Shown here one piece after another: positions 27,425 to 37,483 of a DNA stretch of 64,000 nucleotides. Both the position numbers and the translations under genes were made by a program. Position 1 is the first letter of the stretch. Each line of letters begins with the position of its first letter. Origin of the DNA: Methylobacter sp. (GTDB lineage Bacteria; Pseudomonadota; Gammaproteobacteria; Methylococcales; Methylomonadaceae); NCBI GenBank assembly GCA_030653175.1, contig JAURZV010000054.1, forward strand, positions 1 to 64,000, read 5' to 3'. The notes under the pieces were generated by a model. The model was not told the origin of the DNA, searched no databases, and worked only from the letters and a program-made list of their open reading frames with translations.

Positions 27425-29897
27425 GTTGCTGCTGAATAGCGCGTTTCATTGGCCTTGCGCCGTAAACCGGATCAAAGCCCGCCTCGCCTAACAAATCCAT
27501 AGCCTCCTCGGTAATTTCAAAACCGATTTCGCGATCCTGCAAACGCTTACGCAAGTATTCGATTTGAATGCCGGAAATAGCGCGAATCTGTCCGCGTCCC
27601 AACGAATGAAACACCACCGCTTCATCAATCCGGTTGATGAATTCGGGACGGAACTTGGTGCTGACGATGTCCATGACCGCCGCTTTCATCACCGAATAAA
27701 GCGCTTCGCCCGACAGCGATTGAATAATATCCGAGCCCAGGTTAGAGGTCATCACGATAATGGTATTCCTGAAATCAACGGTTCTGCCCTGCCCGTCGGT
27801 CAAGCGACCATCATCCAGCACCTGTAACAGGATGTTGAATACATCGGGATGGGCTTTTTCAATTTCATCCAGCAAAATGACCGAATACGGTTTGCGCCTG
27901 ACCAGTTCGGTCAGATAGCCGCCTTCTTCATAACCGACATAGCCCGGAGGCGCACCGATCAGACGCGCCACCGAATGCTTTTCCATAAACTCGGACATAT
28001 CGATGCGCACCATCGCATCGGGCGTGTCGAACATGAATTCGGCCAGCGCCTTGCACAGCTCGGTTTTACCGACGCCGGTCGGCCCCAGAAACAGGAACGA
28101 GCCATTCGGACGGTTGGGATCGGATAACCCGGCCCTGGAACGGCGAATCGCATTACTGACCGCTTTCAATGCTTCTTCCTGACCGATCACCCGCTTGCTG
28201 AGCTGCTCTTCCATCCGCAACAGTTTGTCGCGTTCGCCCTCCATCATTTTCGACACCGGAATGCCGGTCCATTTTGAAACCACCTCGGCGATTTCTTCTT
28301 CGGTGACCTTGTTGCGCAACAAGGTCATTTTCTGTGTTTCAGCCGGTGCGGCTGAATGCAGCTGCTTTTCCAGCGCCGGAATAATGCCGTATTGCAGCTC
28401 GGACATTCGCGCCAGATCATTGGCGCGGCTGGCCGCTTCCAGTTCGGTTCTGGCCTGTTCCAGCTTTTCTTTGATTGATGCCGAACCCTGCAACGAGGCT
28501 TTTTCGGCCTTCCAAATTTCTTCCAGATCGGAATATTCTTTTTCCAGATCGGCGATTTCTTCTTCCAGAATTTCCAGGCGTTTTTTCGAAGCGGCATCTT
28601 TTTCTTTTTTAAGCGCCACCTGCTCGATTTTTAACTGAATCAAACGCCGATACAGCTTGTCCATTTCCTCCGGCTTGGAATCGATTTCCATACGGATACG
28701 GCTGGCCGCTTCATCGATCAGATCGATAGCCTTGTCCGGCAACTGCCGGTCGGCGATGTAACGGTAGGACAGGTTTGCCGCCGCAATAATGGCCGGATCG
28801 GTAATATCAACGCCATGATGCACTTCGTACTTCTCCTTCAAGCCGCGCAGAATGGCGATAGTGTCTTCAACTGACGGCTCATCAACCAGCACTTTTTGAA
28901 AGCGGCGCTCCAGGGCCGCATCTTTTTCGACATATTTGCGGTATTCATCCAGCGTCGTTGCGCCCACGCAATGCAATTCGCCGCGCGCCAGAGCCGGTTT
29001 CAGCATATTGCCCGCATCCATTGCACCTTCCGCCTTGCCTGCGCCGACCATGGTGTGCAACTCGTCGATAAACAAAATCACCTGCCCTTCCTGTTTGGCA
29101 AGATCGTTTAAGACCGCTTTCAGACGCTCCTCGAATTCGCCGCGAAACTTGGCTCCGGCAATCAATGCCGCCATATCCAAAGCCAATACCCGCTTGCCTT
29201 TGATGCCTTCAGGCACTTCGCCATTGACGATGCGTTGCGCCAGTCCTTCGACAATCGCGGTCTTGCCGACGCCCGGCTCGCCGATCAACACCGGATTGTT
29301 TTTGGTGCGACGCTGTAAAACCTGAATGGTGCGGCGGATTTCATCATCCCGTCCAATAACAGGATCAAGCTTGCCTTGTTCCGCGCGTTCGGTCAGATCA
29401 ATGGTGTATTTTTTCAAGGCCTGACGCTGCTCTTCGGCATTGGGATCATCCACCGGCTGACCGCCGCGCATCGCATCGATGGCTTTTTCCACGGCCTGTT
29501 TAGTGATCCCCGCTTTTTTAAGCAAGTCCTGAAGCAGCCCTTTTTCTTCAAAAGCCGCCAATAAAAACAGCTCACTGGAGATGAATTTGTCGTTGCGTTT
29601 TTGCGCCAGTTTGTCGGTTAAATTCAGCAAGCGCGATAATTCATTGGAAATCTGCACGTCGCCGCCGGAGCCGCTGACCGTTGCCAGACGATCCAGCTCC
29701 CTAACCAGCTCGGTACGCAGCAACTGCGTGTTGATGCCCATCTGGGCCAGCATCGGCCTGATGCTGCCACCCTGCTGATCCAGCAAAGCCAGCAGCACAT
29801 GGGTCGGCTCGATGAATTGATGGTCTTTGCCCAAGGCCATACTCTGAGCATCAGCCAATGCCGTTTGAAACATGCTGGTTAATTTGTCCATACGCAT
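27321..29897 (-). CDS. clpB: ATP-dependent disaggregase ClpB
   Basis: An 858-aa Hsp100 chaperone that, with DnaK, resolubilises aggregates. It has the N domain, AAA1 with Walker [11 protein letters not shown] (about 203-212), the coiled-coil middle domain (about 400-525, [17 protein letters not shown]), AAA2 with [15 protein letters not shown], and [20 protein letters not shown]. Length equals E. coli ClpB (857 aa). ATG at 29897 is preceded by GAGG. The 3' end has been duplicated downstream together with a family D repeat. Confidence 0.96.
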   Translation of the reverse strand: MRMDKLTSMFQTALADAQSMALGKDHQFIEPTHVLLALLDQQGGSIRPMLAQMGINTQLLRTELVRELDRLATVSGSGGDVQISNELSRLLNLTDKLAQKRNDKFISSELFLLAAFEEKGLLQDLLKKAGITKQAVEKAIDAMRGGQPVDDPNAEEQRQALKKYTIDLTERAEQGKLDPVIGRDDEIRRTIQVLQRRTKNNPVLIGEPGVGKTAIVEGLAQRIVNGEVPEGIKGKRVLALDMAALIAGAKFRGEFEERLKAVLNDLAKQEGQVILFIDELHTMVGAGKAEGAMDAGNMLKPALARGELHCVGATTLDEYRKYVEKDAALERRFQKVLVDEPSVEDTIAILRGLKEKYEVHHGVDITDPAIIAAANLSYRYIADRQLPDKAIDLIDEAASRIRMEIDSKPEEMDKLYRRLIQLKIEQVALKKEKDAASKKRLEILEEEIADLEKEYSDLEEIWKAEKASLQGSASIKEKLEQARTELEAASRANDLARMSELQYGIIPALEKQLHSAAPAETQKMTLLRNKVTEEEIAEVVSKWTGIPVSKMMEGERDKLLRMEEQLSKRVIGQEEALKAVSNAIRRSRAGLSDPNRPNGSFLFLGPTGVGKTELCKALAEFMFDTPDAMVRIDMSEFMEKHSVARLIGAPPGYVGYEEGGYLTELVRRKPYSVILLDEIEKAHPDVFNILLQVLDDGRLTDGQGRTVDFRNTIIVMTSNLGSDIIQSLSGEALYSVMKAAVMDIVSTKFRPEFINRIDEAVVFHSLGRGQIRAISGIQIEYLRKRLQDREIGFEITEEAMDLLGEAGFDPVYGARPMKRAIQQQLENPLAQKILAGDFVAGDAIKVDVEHETLRFLKG

Positions 29898-30097
29898 AAT
29901 ATTTACCTCATCATGGAGTTTTTTAAGTTACTGCTAACATGGGGGATAGTCCGACTGTTTTCAAGCGGGCTGTTTAGGCGAGGCGAATAGCTAATCGTGA
30001 AGTATGGCTACAGCTCAATCATGTAAGGTAAGCGACGCAATGCCTTCATAACTTGATTGGCCCGAAGGTATGGCAAGGACAGCCATGCATGACTCGG

Positions 30098-31423
30098 CTA
30101 ATTACAAGCCCGCTTAACCGGAAAATGACAACTGAAACAACTGCCCTTGCCCAATTCACTGACTATATTTAACTTGGCGTCATGCCGCATCAGCACATGT
30201 TTGACGATAGCCAAGCCTAGTCCGGTGCCGCCCACCTTCTTAACGCGCTTAACTTCAGACCGGTAAAATCGTTCGGTCACGCGGGGAATATCGGCCGCCG
30301 CAATACCTTCGCCCTGGTCCTCAACATCCAGCACGATGCTATCGTTGAACCGATACCAGCGCACTTTTACCACGGAATCTTCCGGCGAATATTTAAGCGC
30401 ATTGCCCAGCAGATTGGTAAAGGCACTACGCAATTCCTGCTCTTCGCCAGTGATATGCTTATCTGTTTCCAGAGTTAATTCGATCCGGGAAGAAACGTTG
30501 CCTACAGGATGTAGGTAAGGGGCGAGAGCAGGAGCGGAAGCTTTGCCGTTCATGGTTTCCGCTTCCTTACAAATCTGGATTAATAAAGCAGGGATATTAA
30601 CGCACTCGGTTTTCTTCTGCCGGGTTTCCAGACGTGTCAGCAACAATAAATCATCGACCAGATGCTGCATACGCTCAGTCTGTCCCTGCATTTGCTGAAA
30701 CGAGGTGGTCAACAAGGGTGACTCGCCATCATCCATGTCCTGCAAGGTTTCCAAATAACCTTTTAGTACGGTCAGGGGCGTTCTGAGTTCATGCGACACA
30801 TTAGCCACAAAATCCTTGCGCATCCTTTCCATTCTTTTCAGCTCCGTAACGTCCTGAGCCAATAACAGGCGCAAACCTGCGCCATAAGCGATAATCCGCA
30901 CCGCCAGGGTTGTGCGGTGGTTTACCGGGGAAGGTAATATGACGGGCTCGTTATAATTTCCGGATTTAAGATAGCGAATAAATTCAGGGAATCGAATAAG
31001 ATTGGGAATGCGCTGGCCTTTATCCGATTGTTGCAAGCCGAACACTTCTCTGGCCGCTTTATTCGCCCACTCAATCTCGTCATTGGCGCCCAAAACGACG
31101 GCTGCATCCGGTAACGCTTCGGTAGACTGACGAAACTGGTCAACCATTTTGCCCAGTTTCTTTTTGCGTTTTTTTTCGTTCTTTTTAATACGGTAGACAT
31201 GATAATAAATCTCTTCCCAAATGCCGGTCGTCTTGGGATATTTGGCTCTGCCCCCTGTTCGTATCCATCTTTCAAACCGGTTAATCTGGAATAGCTGGCG
31301 CATTAACATGCCCAGCGTCAACAACAGCGCCAAGGGCATAAAAAGCCCGGTCATTCCACCCACTATCGACACCGCTAAAAACAGCAGCAATCCGGTAAGG
31401 AGTTCTTTTTGCCAGACATCCAT
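30098..31423 (-). CDS. phoR: Phosphate regulon sensor kinase PhoR
   Basis: A 441-aa membrane histidine kinase that phosphorylates PhoB under phosphate limitation. Two hydrophobic segments lie in the first 45 residues, a PAS domain spans about 95-190, the HisKA box is FVANVSHELRTPLTVLKGY (about 208-226), and the ATPase domain has NALKYSP, DQGEGIAAADIP and GGTGLGLAIVKHVL. Between HisKA and the ATPase N-box lies an extra stretch, KASAPALAPYLHPVGN, encoded by a family C repeat; E. coli PhoR has only a short loop there. It follows phoB with 5 bp between. Confidence 0.92.
   Translation of the reverse strand: MDVWQKELLTGLLLFLAVSIVGGMTGLFMPLALLLTLGMLMRQLFQINRFERWIRTGGRAKYPKTTGIWEEIYYHVYRIKKNEKKRKKKLGKMVDQFRQSTEALPDAAVVLGANDEIEWANKAAREVFGLQQSDKGQRIPNLIRFPEFIRYLKSGNYNEPVILPSPVNHRTTLAVRIIAYGAGLRLLLAQDVTELKRMERMRKDFVANVSHELRTPLTVLKGYLETLQDMDDGESPLLTTSFQQMQGQTERMQHLVDDLLLLTRLETRQKKTECVNIPALLIQICKEAETMNGKASAPALAPYLHPVGNVSSRIELTLETDKHITGEEQELRSAFTNLLGNALKYSPEDSVVKVRWYRFNDSIVLDVEDQGEGIAAADIPRVTERFYRSEVKRVKKVGGTGLGLAIVKHVLMRHDAKLNIVSELGKGSCFSCHFPVKRACN
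30499..30546 (-). repeat. Family C repeat inside phoR, in frame
   Basis: 48 bp encoding about 16 residues. Contains GCTTCCGCTCCTGCTC and the hairpin CCTACATCCTGTAGG at its far end. It lies in a surface loop between the two kinase subdomains. Confidence 0.8.
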
Positions 31424-31428
31424 ATTGC

Positions 31429-32151
31429 TTACAACGGCGCTGATACAGAAGCGGTTGATGGATCCGTTACTGAAAACCGGTAGCCGAAACCGCGCACGGT
31501 TTGAACCAAATCCTCCCGTCCGTGCTCACCCAGAATTTTTCGTAACCTTCGTATATGCACGTCAACGGTACGCTCTTCGATGTATACGCTACGCCCCCAG
31601 ACCTGATCCAGTAGTTGGGTGCGATTGAATACTTTATCGGGATGGGTCATAAAAAACTGCATTAAGCGGAACTCGGTCGGGCTCACTTCCAGTTGCTTAT
31701 CGCCGATGCTGAGCCGGTGCTGTTCGGTATCCAGTACCAGATCGCCCAAGGCGATTTGCGCCAGATCGTTTATTTTTCCGCTTCTGCGCAAAACTGCGCG
31801 GATACGCGCCACCAGCTCTTTGGGTGAAAAAGGTTTGGTCATATAATCATCAGCGCCGATTTCCAGGCCTCTAACTTTATCCTCTTCCTCACCTCGCGCC
31901 GTCAGCAAAATAATAGGCAGTTCCCGATACATGGGGTCTTTCTTTAAGCGTCTGGCCCACTCAACACCGCTGACTCCCGGCAACATCCAGTCCAGCAGAA
32001 TCAAATCAGGCAAGGCCGCATCCAGGGCTTTTTGCCCGTCCTCCGCATCAGCAGCCGCAATCGACCTAAAGCCGGCCTGCTCAAGCACCATCATCAACAT
32101 CTCTCTGATGGCATCTTCATCCTCAACAACGAGAATATTTAAATTAGGCAT
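31429..32151 (-). CDS. phoB: Phosphate regulon response regulator PhoB
   Basis: A 240-aa OmpR/PhoB-type regulator. The receiver domain (1-120) has the acidic pocket VEDED, the phospho-acceptor Asp in LILLDWMLPGVSGVEW, and the Lys in YMTKPFSPKEL. The winged-helix domain has SPTEFRLMQFFMTHP and RTVDVHIRRLRKILG. The start at 32151 gives the canonical N-terminus MPNLNILVVEDE. It heads the phoB-phoR operon. No pst genes are in the window. Confidence 0.94.
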   Translation of the reverse strand: MPNLNILVVEDEDAIREMLMMVLEQAGFRSIAAADAEDGQKALDAALPDLILLDWMLPGVSGVEWARRLKKDPMYRELPIILLTARGEEEDKVRGLEIGADDYMTKPFSPKELVARIRAVLRRSGKINDLAQIALGDLVLDTEQHRLSIGDKQLEVSPTEFRLMQFFMTHPDKVFNRTQLLDQVWGRSVYIEERTVDVHIRRLRKILGEHGREDLVQTVRGFGYRFSVTDPSTASVSAPL

Positions 32152-32207
32152 AATTAAATTAAGATAAGAATAAACGAACATTTTAACAAATTACATATTA
32201 CCTTTTT

Positions 32208-32235
32208 ATGACAATCAGGATTTGCTTATTGTCAT
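32208..32235. promoter_or_regulatory. Palindrome with PhoB-like half-sites upstream of phoB
   Basis: ATGACAAT and ATTGTCAT are separated by 12 bp, 57 bp upstream of phoB. TGTCA is the PhoB half-site, but a Pho box needs direct repeats and here they are inverted. Autoregulation is possible; the site could also serve the divergent PhnD-like gene. Confidence 0.35.
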
Positions 32236-32395
32236 GTGAACTTAAAACCACCTCACAAAAGAGGTTCAAAAAAATTCCAAAACTCATTTGTTACGCGTAT
32301 CATTTCGTTCACCTTATCTGCGCATTAATACCTGTTTTGCAGATTAACGTCGCGTAACTCGATGACCGCTGCCGCAGAGCTTCGACCTTAACATA

Positions 32396-33445
32396 ATGAT
32401 TGAAATTTTACGCCGATATAGTCTGATAACGCTGCTGTTGATCTTTAACTTCACTGTTTCTGCCGACGCCTCCTCCTTGGAATCCGTAACGGACAAAGCC
32501 AAGACCACCCAAACATCGAAAGAGGATTCCGAACATCAAGAAACTGTCATCATGAAATGGTGGAGATTATTATTGGATTTACCGTTGCTTGCGGGCTGGA
32601 ACAAGCAGTCCGATGATATTTATGAACCCAGTTTCAGTGCGCAAAGCAAATCTAAAACTCCCAAATATATAATAGGTATCCATCCATTGCATAATCCCAA
32701 ACGGCTGTTTGAAGTTTACGGCCCCATCGTCGATTTTCTTAACGCAAACATGCCTGAAGCGGACTTTACCCTGGAAGCATCGCGTAATTATGAAGAATTT
32801 GACCGGAAGCTCTACAGCGGACACTTTGATTTTGCGATGCCCAATCCTTATCAAACCGTCAACTCGCTTAAGCATGGCTATCGCGTGTTCGGCAAGATGG
32901 CCGATGACGATGATTTTCGCGGCATTATTCTGGTGCGTCGCGACAGCGGCATTAACACCGTCGCCGACCTCAAGGGCAAAGCCGTATCCTACCCTGCGCC
33001 GACTGCGCTGGCAGCAACTATGATGCCCCAGTATTATCTGCATACCCACGGCATTGATATTAACCGCGACATTGAGAACCGCTATGTCGGTTCGCAGGAA
33101 TCCTCTATCATCAATGTGCTGCGCGGACATGTCGCGGCCGGAGCAACCTGGCCGGTGCCGTGGAAAACATTCAGCAAGGAAAATCCCCAGTTAGCCGCCC
33201 AGCTCGAAGTCAAATGGAAAACCGAGCCGCTGCAAAACAACGGTTGGGTAGTGCGTAAAGACTTGCCGACGGAGGTAGCAACTAAGTTTGCCACATTGTT
33301 GTTTAATCTTGACCGGCATGAACAAGGCCGGGAAATGTTGGCGCGTATCCCGGTTACCCGTTTTGAACCGGCTAATGATGACAGATATGGACCGGTACAG
33401 GACTTTATTACGACTTTCATCAAAACAGTGCGACCTTTAGACTAA
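32396..33445 (+). CDS. PhnD-like phosphate/phosphonate-type periplasmic binding protein
   Basis: A 349-aa secreted protein with a signal peptide (about 1-26). From residue 90 it matches PhnD-type binding proteins: YIIGIHPLHNPKRLFEVYGP, SGHFDFAMPNPYQ, GIILVRRDSGINTVADLKGK and ATWPVPWKTFSKENPQ. Such proteins bind phosphonate, phosphite or other oxyanions, or act as sensors. No permease or ATPase gene is adjacent. Instead, 11 bp downstream, begins a membrane-bound GGDEF-EAL protein, so it probably feeds a sensor rather than a transporter. It is transcribed divergently from phoBR, which hints at phosphorus sensing. Confidence 0.8.
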   Translation: MIEILRRYSLITLLLIFNFTVSADASSLESVTDKAKTTQTSKEDSEHQETVIMKWWRLLLDLPLLAGWNKQSDDIYEPSFSAQSKSKTPKYIIGIHPLHNPKRLFEVYGPIVDFLNANMPEADFTLEASRNYEEFDRKLYSGHFDFAMPNPYQTVNSLKHGYRVFGKMADDDDFRGIILVRRDSGINTVADLKGKAVSYPAPTALAATMMPQYYLHTHGIDINRDIENRYVGSQESSIINVLRGHVAAGATWPVPWKTFSKENPQLAAQLEVKWKTEPLQNNGWVVRKDLPTEVATKFATLLFNLDRHEQGREMLARIPVTRFEPANDDRYGPVQDFITTFIKTVRPLD

Positions 33446-33456
33446 ATTTAGAGTAA

Positions 33457-36400
33457 ATGGACATAATGACAACGGGTCGTAATCGAAGCAAAACGCAACG
33501 GACTTTTTTTAACGGCTCCATTCGGCATCAATTGGCATGGTCATTTGGCAGTGTTGCGCTAATTATGATGATAGGACTTGCAGGCCTGTTATTCGAACAG
33601 CAACGTAATTTTCTTTATAGCGCCGCCATGCAGCAGAGTAAATCGCTGACCACATCGCTAGCCGGCAGCAGCGCATCATGGGTATTAGCCAATGATATTG
33701 CCGGATTAAAAGAAGTGTTACAGGGCTTTGTCGGCTTACCCGATCTCGAACGGGCCTATATCTTATCGTTGCGCGGCGAAGTGCTGAGTTCCACACGATC
33801 TGAAGAAGCCGGGCTATTCGTTACCGATGCGCAAAATCAAAAACTGTTAAGCTCTCCGCCAACAACTCAAGTGCTGCTGTCCAATACTCATCAAATTGAT
33901 GTTGCCGCACCCGTCATGGCCGGGCTGCGCCATGTAGGATGGGCGCGGGTGGAAATGACCATGAACGGGGTCAATGCCAATCTTCGCTCCGTTGTGATCA
34001 TGGGCGTAAACTTTATAGCATTCGCGGCGCTGACAGTAGTAAGTGCAGCAATACTACTGGCACGAAGACTTACGAGAAGATTGCATCACCTGATGCGGGT
34101 AGCCGCCGAGGTCGAGAAAGGGAGCCTTAACGTGCGAGCACATATCTCAGGCCAGGATGAGGTTGGTATACTGGCGCGCGGTTTCAATCAAATGCTGGAC
34201 GCCCTGTCCAATTCCGAACGGCAGCGGGAACGAATCAACCACCTGTATGCGGCATGGACCCAAAGTGCCGATATTATTGTGCGCGAGTCGGACGAGGTTA
34301 AGTTGCTGAATGAGGTCTGCCGGATCATAGTCAATCATGTTGCTTTTAAGCTGGTTTGGGTGGGCATGATTGAACCGGATGGCTGGGTGCGTGCAGTAGC
34401 CGCCAGTCCTACCGATTCTACCTGTCTCCGGAATATCAAAGTCTCGGTGGATGAGGCATTGCCGGAGGGACGCGGACTGATTGGGGCGGCAATCCGGGAA
34501 GCTGTGCCGAAAATTTCCAACAACTTTCTCAATGAACCCAGTACGCGACCATGGGTTGCCAGGGTCGTTGCAGAAAACATTAACGCGGCGGCGGCATTCC
34601 CGCTCATGCGTGGCGGCCGCTGCATCGGGGCGATTGCCGTCTACTCAGAGGAACAAGATTTCTTTACCCCCGACCTGATTGACCTGATGCGAGGACTGAC
34701 TGATGATCTTTCCTATGCGCTGGATAATTTCGACCGCGAGAAACTACGGCTCAAAGCCGAACATGAGCTGCGCATTGCGGCGGCAGCGTTTGAATCCCAG
34801 GAAGGCATACTCGTTACCGATGCCGACAACAATATCTTGCGCGTCAACAAGTCGTTTACCGAACTAACCGGTTACAGTGCCTATGAGATTATCGGCAAAC
34901 CCGCAGGCATACTCAACTCCGGCCGGCAGGACAGTGAATTTTATGCTGCTATGTGGGAAAGCATCAACCGCGATAAATACTGGCAAGGCGAAATCTGGAA
35001 TAAAAGAAAAAATGGCGACGTCTATCCTGAATGGCTGTGTATAACCGCTATTACCAGTCCTGAGGGTTTGGTTACCAACTATGTCGGCACCTTCACCGAC
35101 ATCAGTCAGCGCAAGGCCGATGAACAGCGTATCAAAGATCTGGCTTACTACGATCCCCTGACCAAGCTCCCCAACCGTACCTTACTATTTGATCGACTCA
35201 ATCTGGCGCTCAACGCCAGCAATCGTAACAAGACTCATGGCGCGTTAATGTTCCTCGATCTTGACAACTTCAAAACGCTTAACGATACCTTAGGGCATGA
35301 TCGGGGCGATCAATTGCTGATTGAAGTGGGCCGACGCTTGCAAAGTTGTGTGCGGGAAGTTGATACCGTAGCCAGACTGGGTGGTGATGAGTTTGTGGTC
35401 ATGCTGGAGTGCCTCGACGAACAAGAGATTGAGGCTGCCATTCAGGCCCACACAGTTGCCGAAAAAATTCGCAGTAATCTGGCTGAATTCTACCTGTTGA
35501 AAAGCAATATCGATCGCGACGGTTCCCTACCATCTGCGACACTCCCGCCATCCCTGGCAGTCGGTCGCGACGGTTCCCTACCATCTGCGACACTCCCGCC
35601 ATCCCTGGCAGTCGACAATAAACTACAACCTTTTGTCGAACATTATTCCACGGTCAGCATTGGTTTTGTACTGTTTCTGGGTCACGAAACCAGTAGCGAA
35701 GAACTGCTTAAACGCGCCGATCTGGCCATGTATCAGGCCAAACAAGCCGGGCGAAATGTGATACGCGCTTTTGTTCCTGAAATGCAGGAGGCTTTAAATT
35801 TACGGGCATCTTTGGAGACTGATTTGCGCAATGCGCTGGATCGCAACGAATTGAGCTTACATTATCAGATACAAGTAGATGTATCCGGGCAGCCGGTGGG
35901 TGCGGAGGCGCTAATTCGCTGGAACCAGGCCGAGCGCGGCATGATTTCTCCAGCCGAATTTATTCCACTCGCTGAAGAAACCGGCCTGATTCTGCCCATC
36001 GGCCATTGGGTATTGAAACAAGGCTGCGAAACTTTGGTTGACTGGGCAAAATACCCTGAAACCCGCGAGCTGAAATTGGCGGTAAATATCAGCAGTCGAC
36101 AGCTTAGTCAGGCTGATTTTGTAGAGCAAGTGCATGCAATATTAGCGGAAACCGGCACCAACCCCGCTCTGCTCAAATTGGAAATTACCGAGTCCGTGAT
36201 TCTGGATAATGTGGAAGATACTATTGCTAAAATGCATGCAGTCAGGGAGTTGGGGGTCAACTTTTCGATGGATGACTTCGGTACCGGTTATTCCTCACTG
36301 TCTTATCTGCAAAAACTACCTTTGGAGCAGTTAAAAATAGACCAATCATTCGTCAGGAACATGGCTTTTAACAACCATGACTCGGCTATTATCCGAACCA

Positions 36401-36591
36401 TTCTGGCACTGGGAAAAAATCTTGCTCTTAACGTCATTGCCGAAGGAGTAGAAACGGAGATTCAACGCGAACATCTGGCAAATTACGGATGCCTGGTATT
36501 TCAGGGGTATTTATTCGGCAGACCTGTTCCGGCGGATATATTCAAACAAAGCCTGTTGGCGGGACAGACGGAAAAACCGTCATTACTTTAA
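33457..36591 (+). CDS. Membrane GGDEF-EAL protein with HAMP, GAF and PAS domains
   Basis: A 1044-aa c-di-GMP enzyme. Transmembrane segments near 25-45 and 178-200 enclose a periplasmic sensor. Then come HAMP (about 205-255), GAF (about 275-430), PAS (about 440-560), GGDEF (about 570-770, with RLGGDEFVVML intact) and EAL (about 790-1040, with GAEALIRW and MDDFGTGYSSLSYL). Both catalytic signatures are preserved, so it could make or degrade c-di-GMP. Inside GGDEF, before the strand VSIGFVLF, two tandem 51-bp repeats add 34 residues. It follows the PhnD-like gene after 11 bp, and that protein may be its periplasmic ligand receptor. Confidence 0.88.
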   Translation: MDIMTTGRNRSKTQRTFFNGSIRHQLAWSFGSVALIMMIGLAGLLFEQQRNFLYSAAMQQSKSLTTSLAGSSASWVLANDIAGLKEVLQGFVGLPDLERAYILSLRGEVLSSTRSEEAGLFVTDAQNQKLLSSPPTTQVLLSNTHQIDVAAPVMAGLRHVGWARVEMTMNGVNANLRSVVIMGVNFIAFAALTVVSAAILLARRLTRRLHHLMRVAAEVEKGSLNVRAHISGQDEVGILARGFNQMLDALSNSERQRERINHLYAAWTQSADIIVRESDEVKLLNEVCRIIVNHVAFKLVWVGMIEPDGWVRAVAASPTDSTCLRNIKVSVDEALPEGRGLIGAAIREAVPKISNNFLNEPSTRPWVARVVAENINAAAAFPLMRGGRCIGAIAVYSEEQDFFTPDLIDLMRGLTDDLSYALDNFDREKLRLKAEHELRIAAAAFESQEGILVTDADNNILRVNKSFTELTGYSAYEIIGKPAGILNSGRQDSEFYAAMWESINRDKYWQGEIWNKRKNGDVYPEWLCITAITSPEGLVTNYVGTFTDISQRKADEQRIKDLAYYDPLTKLPNRTLLFDRLNLALNASNRNKTHGALMFLDLDNFKTLNDTLGHDRGDQLLIEVGRRLQSCVREVDTVARLGGDEFVVMLECLDEQEIEAAIQAHTVAEKIRSNLAEFYLLKSNIDRDGSLPSATLPPSLAVGRDGSLPSATLPPSLAVDNKLQPFVEHYSTVSIGFVLFLGHETSSEELLKRADLAMYQAKQAGRNVIRAFVPEMQEALNLRASLETDLRNALDRNELSLHYQIQVDVSGQPVGAEALIRWNQAERGMISPAEFIPLAEETGLILPIGHWVLKQGCETLVDWAKYPETRELKLAVNISSRQLSQADFVEQVHAILAETGTNPALLKLEITESVILDNVEDTIAKMHAVRELGVNFSMDDFGTGYSSLSYLQKLPLEQLKIDQSFVRNMAFNNHDSAIIRTILALGKNLALNVIAEGVETEIQREHLANYGCLVFQGYLFGRPVPADIFKQSLLAGQTEKPSLL
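35512..35613 (+). repeat. Two tandem 51-bp family A repeats, in frame in the GGDEF domain
   Basis: Units 35512-35562 and 35563-35613 are almost identical. Each encodes RDGSLPSATLPPSLAV. The first half of the unit can fold as GTCGC...GCGAC. Both are in the sense orientation. Confidence 0.9.
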
Positions 36592-36594
36592 TCC

Positions 36595-36643
36595 TGTGGG
36601 AGGGGCCTTAGCCGCGACAATCGGGGCTAAGGCCCCTCCCACA
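36595..36643. terminator. Long perfect hairpin after the GGDEF-EAL gene
   Basis: TGTGGGAGGGGCCTTAGCC and its exact complement enclose 11 bp, 3 bp after the stop. No T-run, so it may be a dispersed palindrome that acts as a terminator or mRNA stabiliser. Confidence 0.6.
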
Positions 36644-36880
36644 AATCATAAACTACTGCCGGGGTCTGAATACTTACATCATAACCCGACCACATAATTT
36701 TACCCCGTCCAGCACAAGAAAAAGCTTTGCCGTGCCGCTCAAGATCCTATTTTTTGCCTCCTGATTAGCACGATGCTTCAGCCAAACACGTAGATATGCT
36801 GACGAAGGAAGCGCATCGTTCTCGATGGATAGGCTTGATATGGCTGCGCTTCACTGCGTTCAACACATCTACGAGCTGTT

Positions 36881-37287
36881 GTGGGGGCGGCACCGATTCT
36901 CCCTACTTCAAAGGCGGCAAAATTGACGCTTTCTACGACCGCAAGGATAACGGCGATTTTTAAGTCAACAGTATCTTATGGAGCCCGATTTTTAAAGGCA
37001 GTCACGACATACAGGTATCTGAAACAGGCGGACAGGACATTAACTACTTCGGCGGCTTTGCGCGTCCGTTGCTGACGCGCCTCGAACTCGGCGATTTAAT
37101 TCCGGGCGCACAGGAAGTTCTGCAGGGCGATAGCAAACAAACCGAGATGCAAGGCGAATACCCGCTTGCCGTTCGGCTTTTGGCGGCGGATTTGTCGATA
37201 GAAACCTCAGCGATCAGGATATTAAATTCGCCAAAATTTCTTATCGGAATGAGTGGCAGTCTATTAAATACATCGTCTTTTTTGTAA
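36881..37287 (+). pseudogene. Decayed coding remnant of unknown family
   Basis: The text reads as protein in pieces: TDSPYFKGGKIDAFYDRKDN then a stop, FKGSHDIQVSETGGQDINYF, and ARPLLTRLELGDLIPGAQEV. The pieces are in different frames with stops between, and no start or ribosome site is visible. I do not recognise the family. The rest of the 36644-37483 gap shows no gene. Confidence 0.35.
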
Positions 37288-37483
37288 AAAAATGAATCTT
37301 ATTCAGCAATACAATTCCGTTAAGACAGTTTTTCTAGGTATTTTAACTTATTGAAGTACAATCAAATAAATCTAAAATGACCTGTGTTATTTGTCCGCAC
37401 GCCAAGGACAAACTTTTTTCTCTGCAGAACTTGGGTTTTGCACATACAATTGACTCTCAACCCAACACCAAAAGGTAATCCCG

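Noticed and set aside
26880-27491. Plus-strand frames after uvrB (118 and 71 aa)
   Set aside because: They are built from family D repeats and the antisense of the clpB tail, and are repeated with the 264-bp duplication.
35399-35602. Antisense frame with repeated MAGVSQMVGNRRDR
   Set aside because: It is the reverse reading of the tandem family A repeat inside the GGDEF gene, with no ribosome site.
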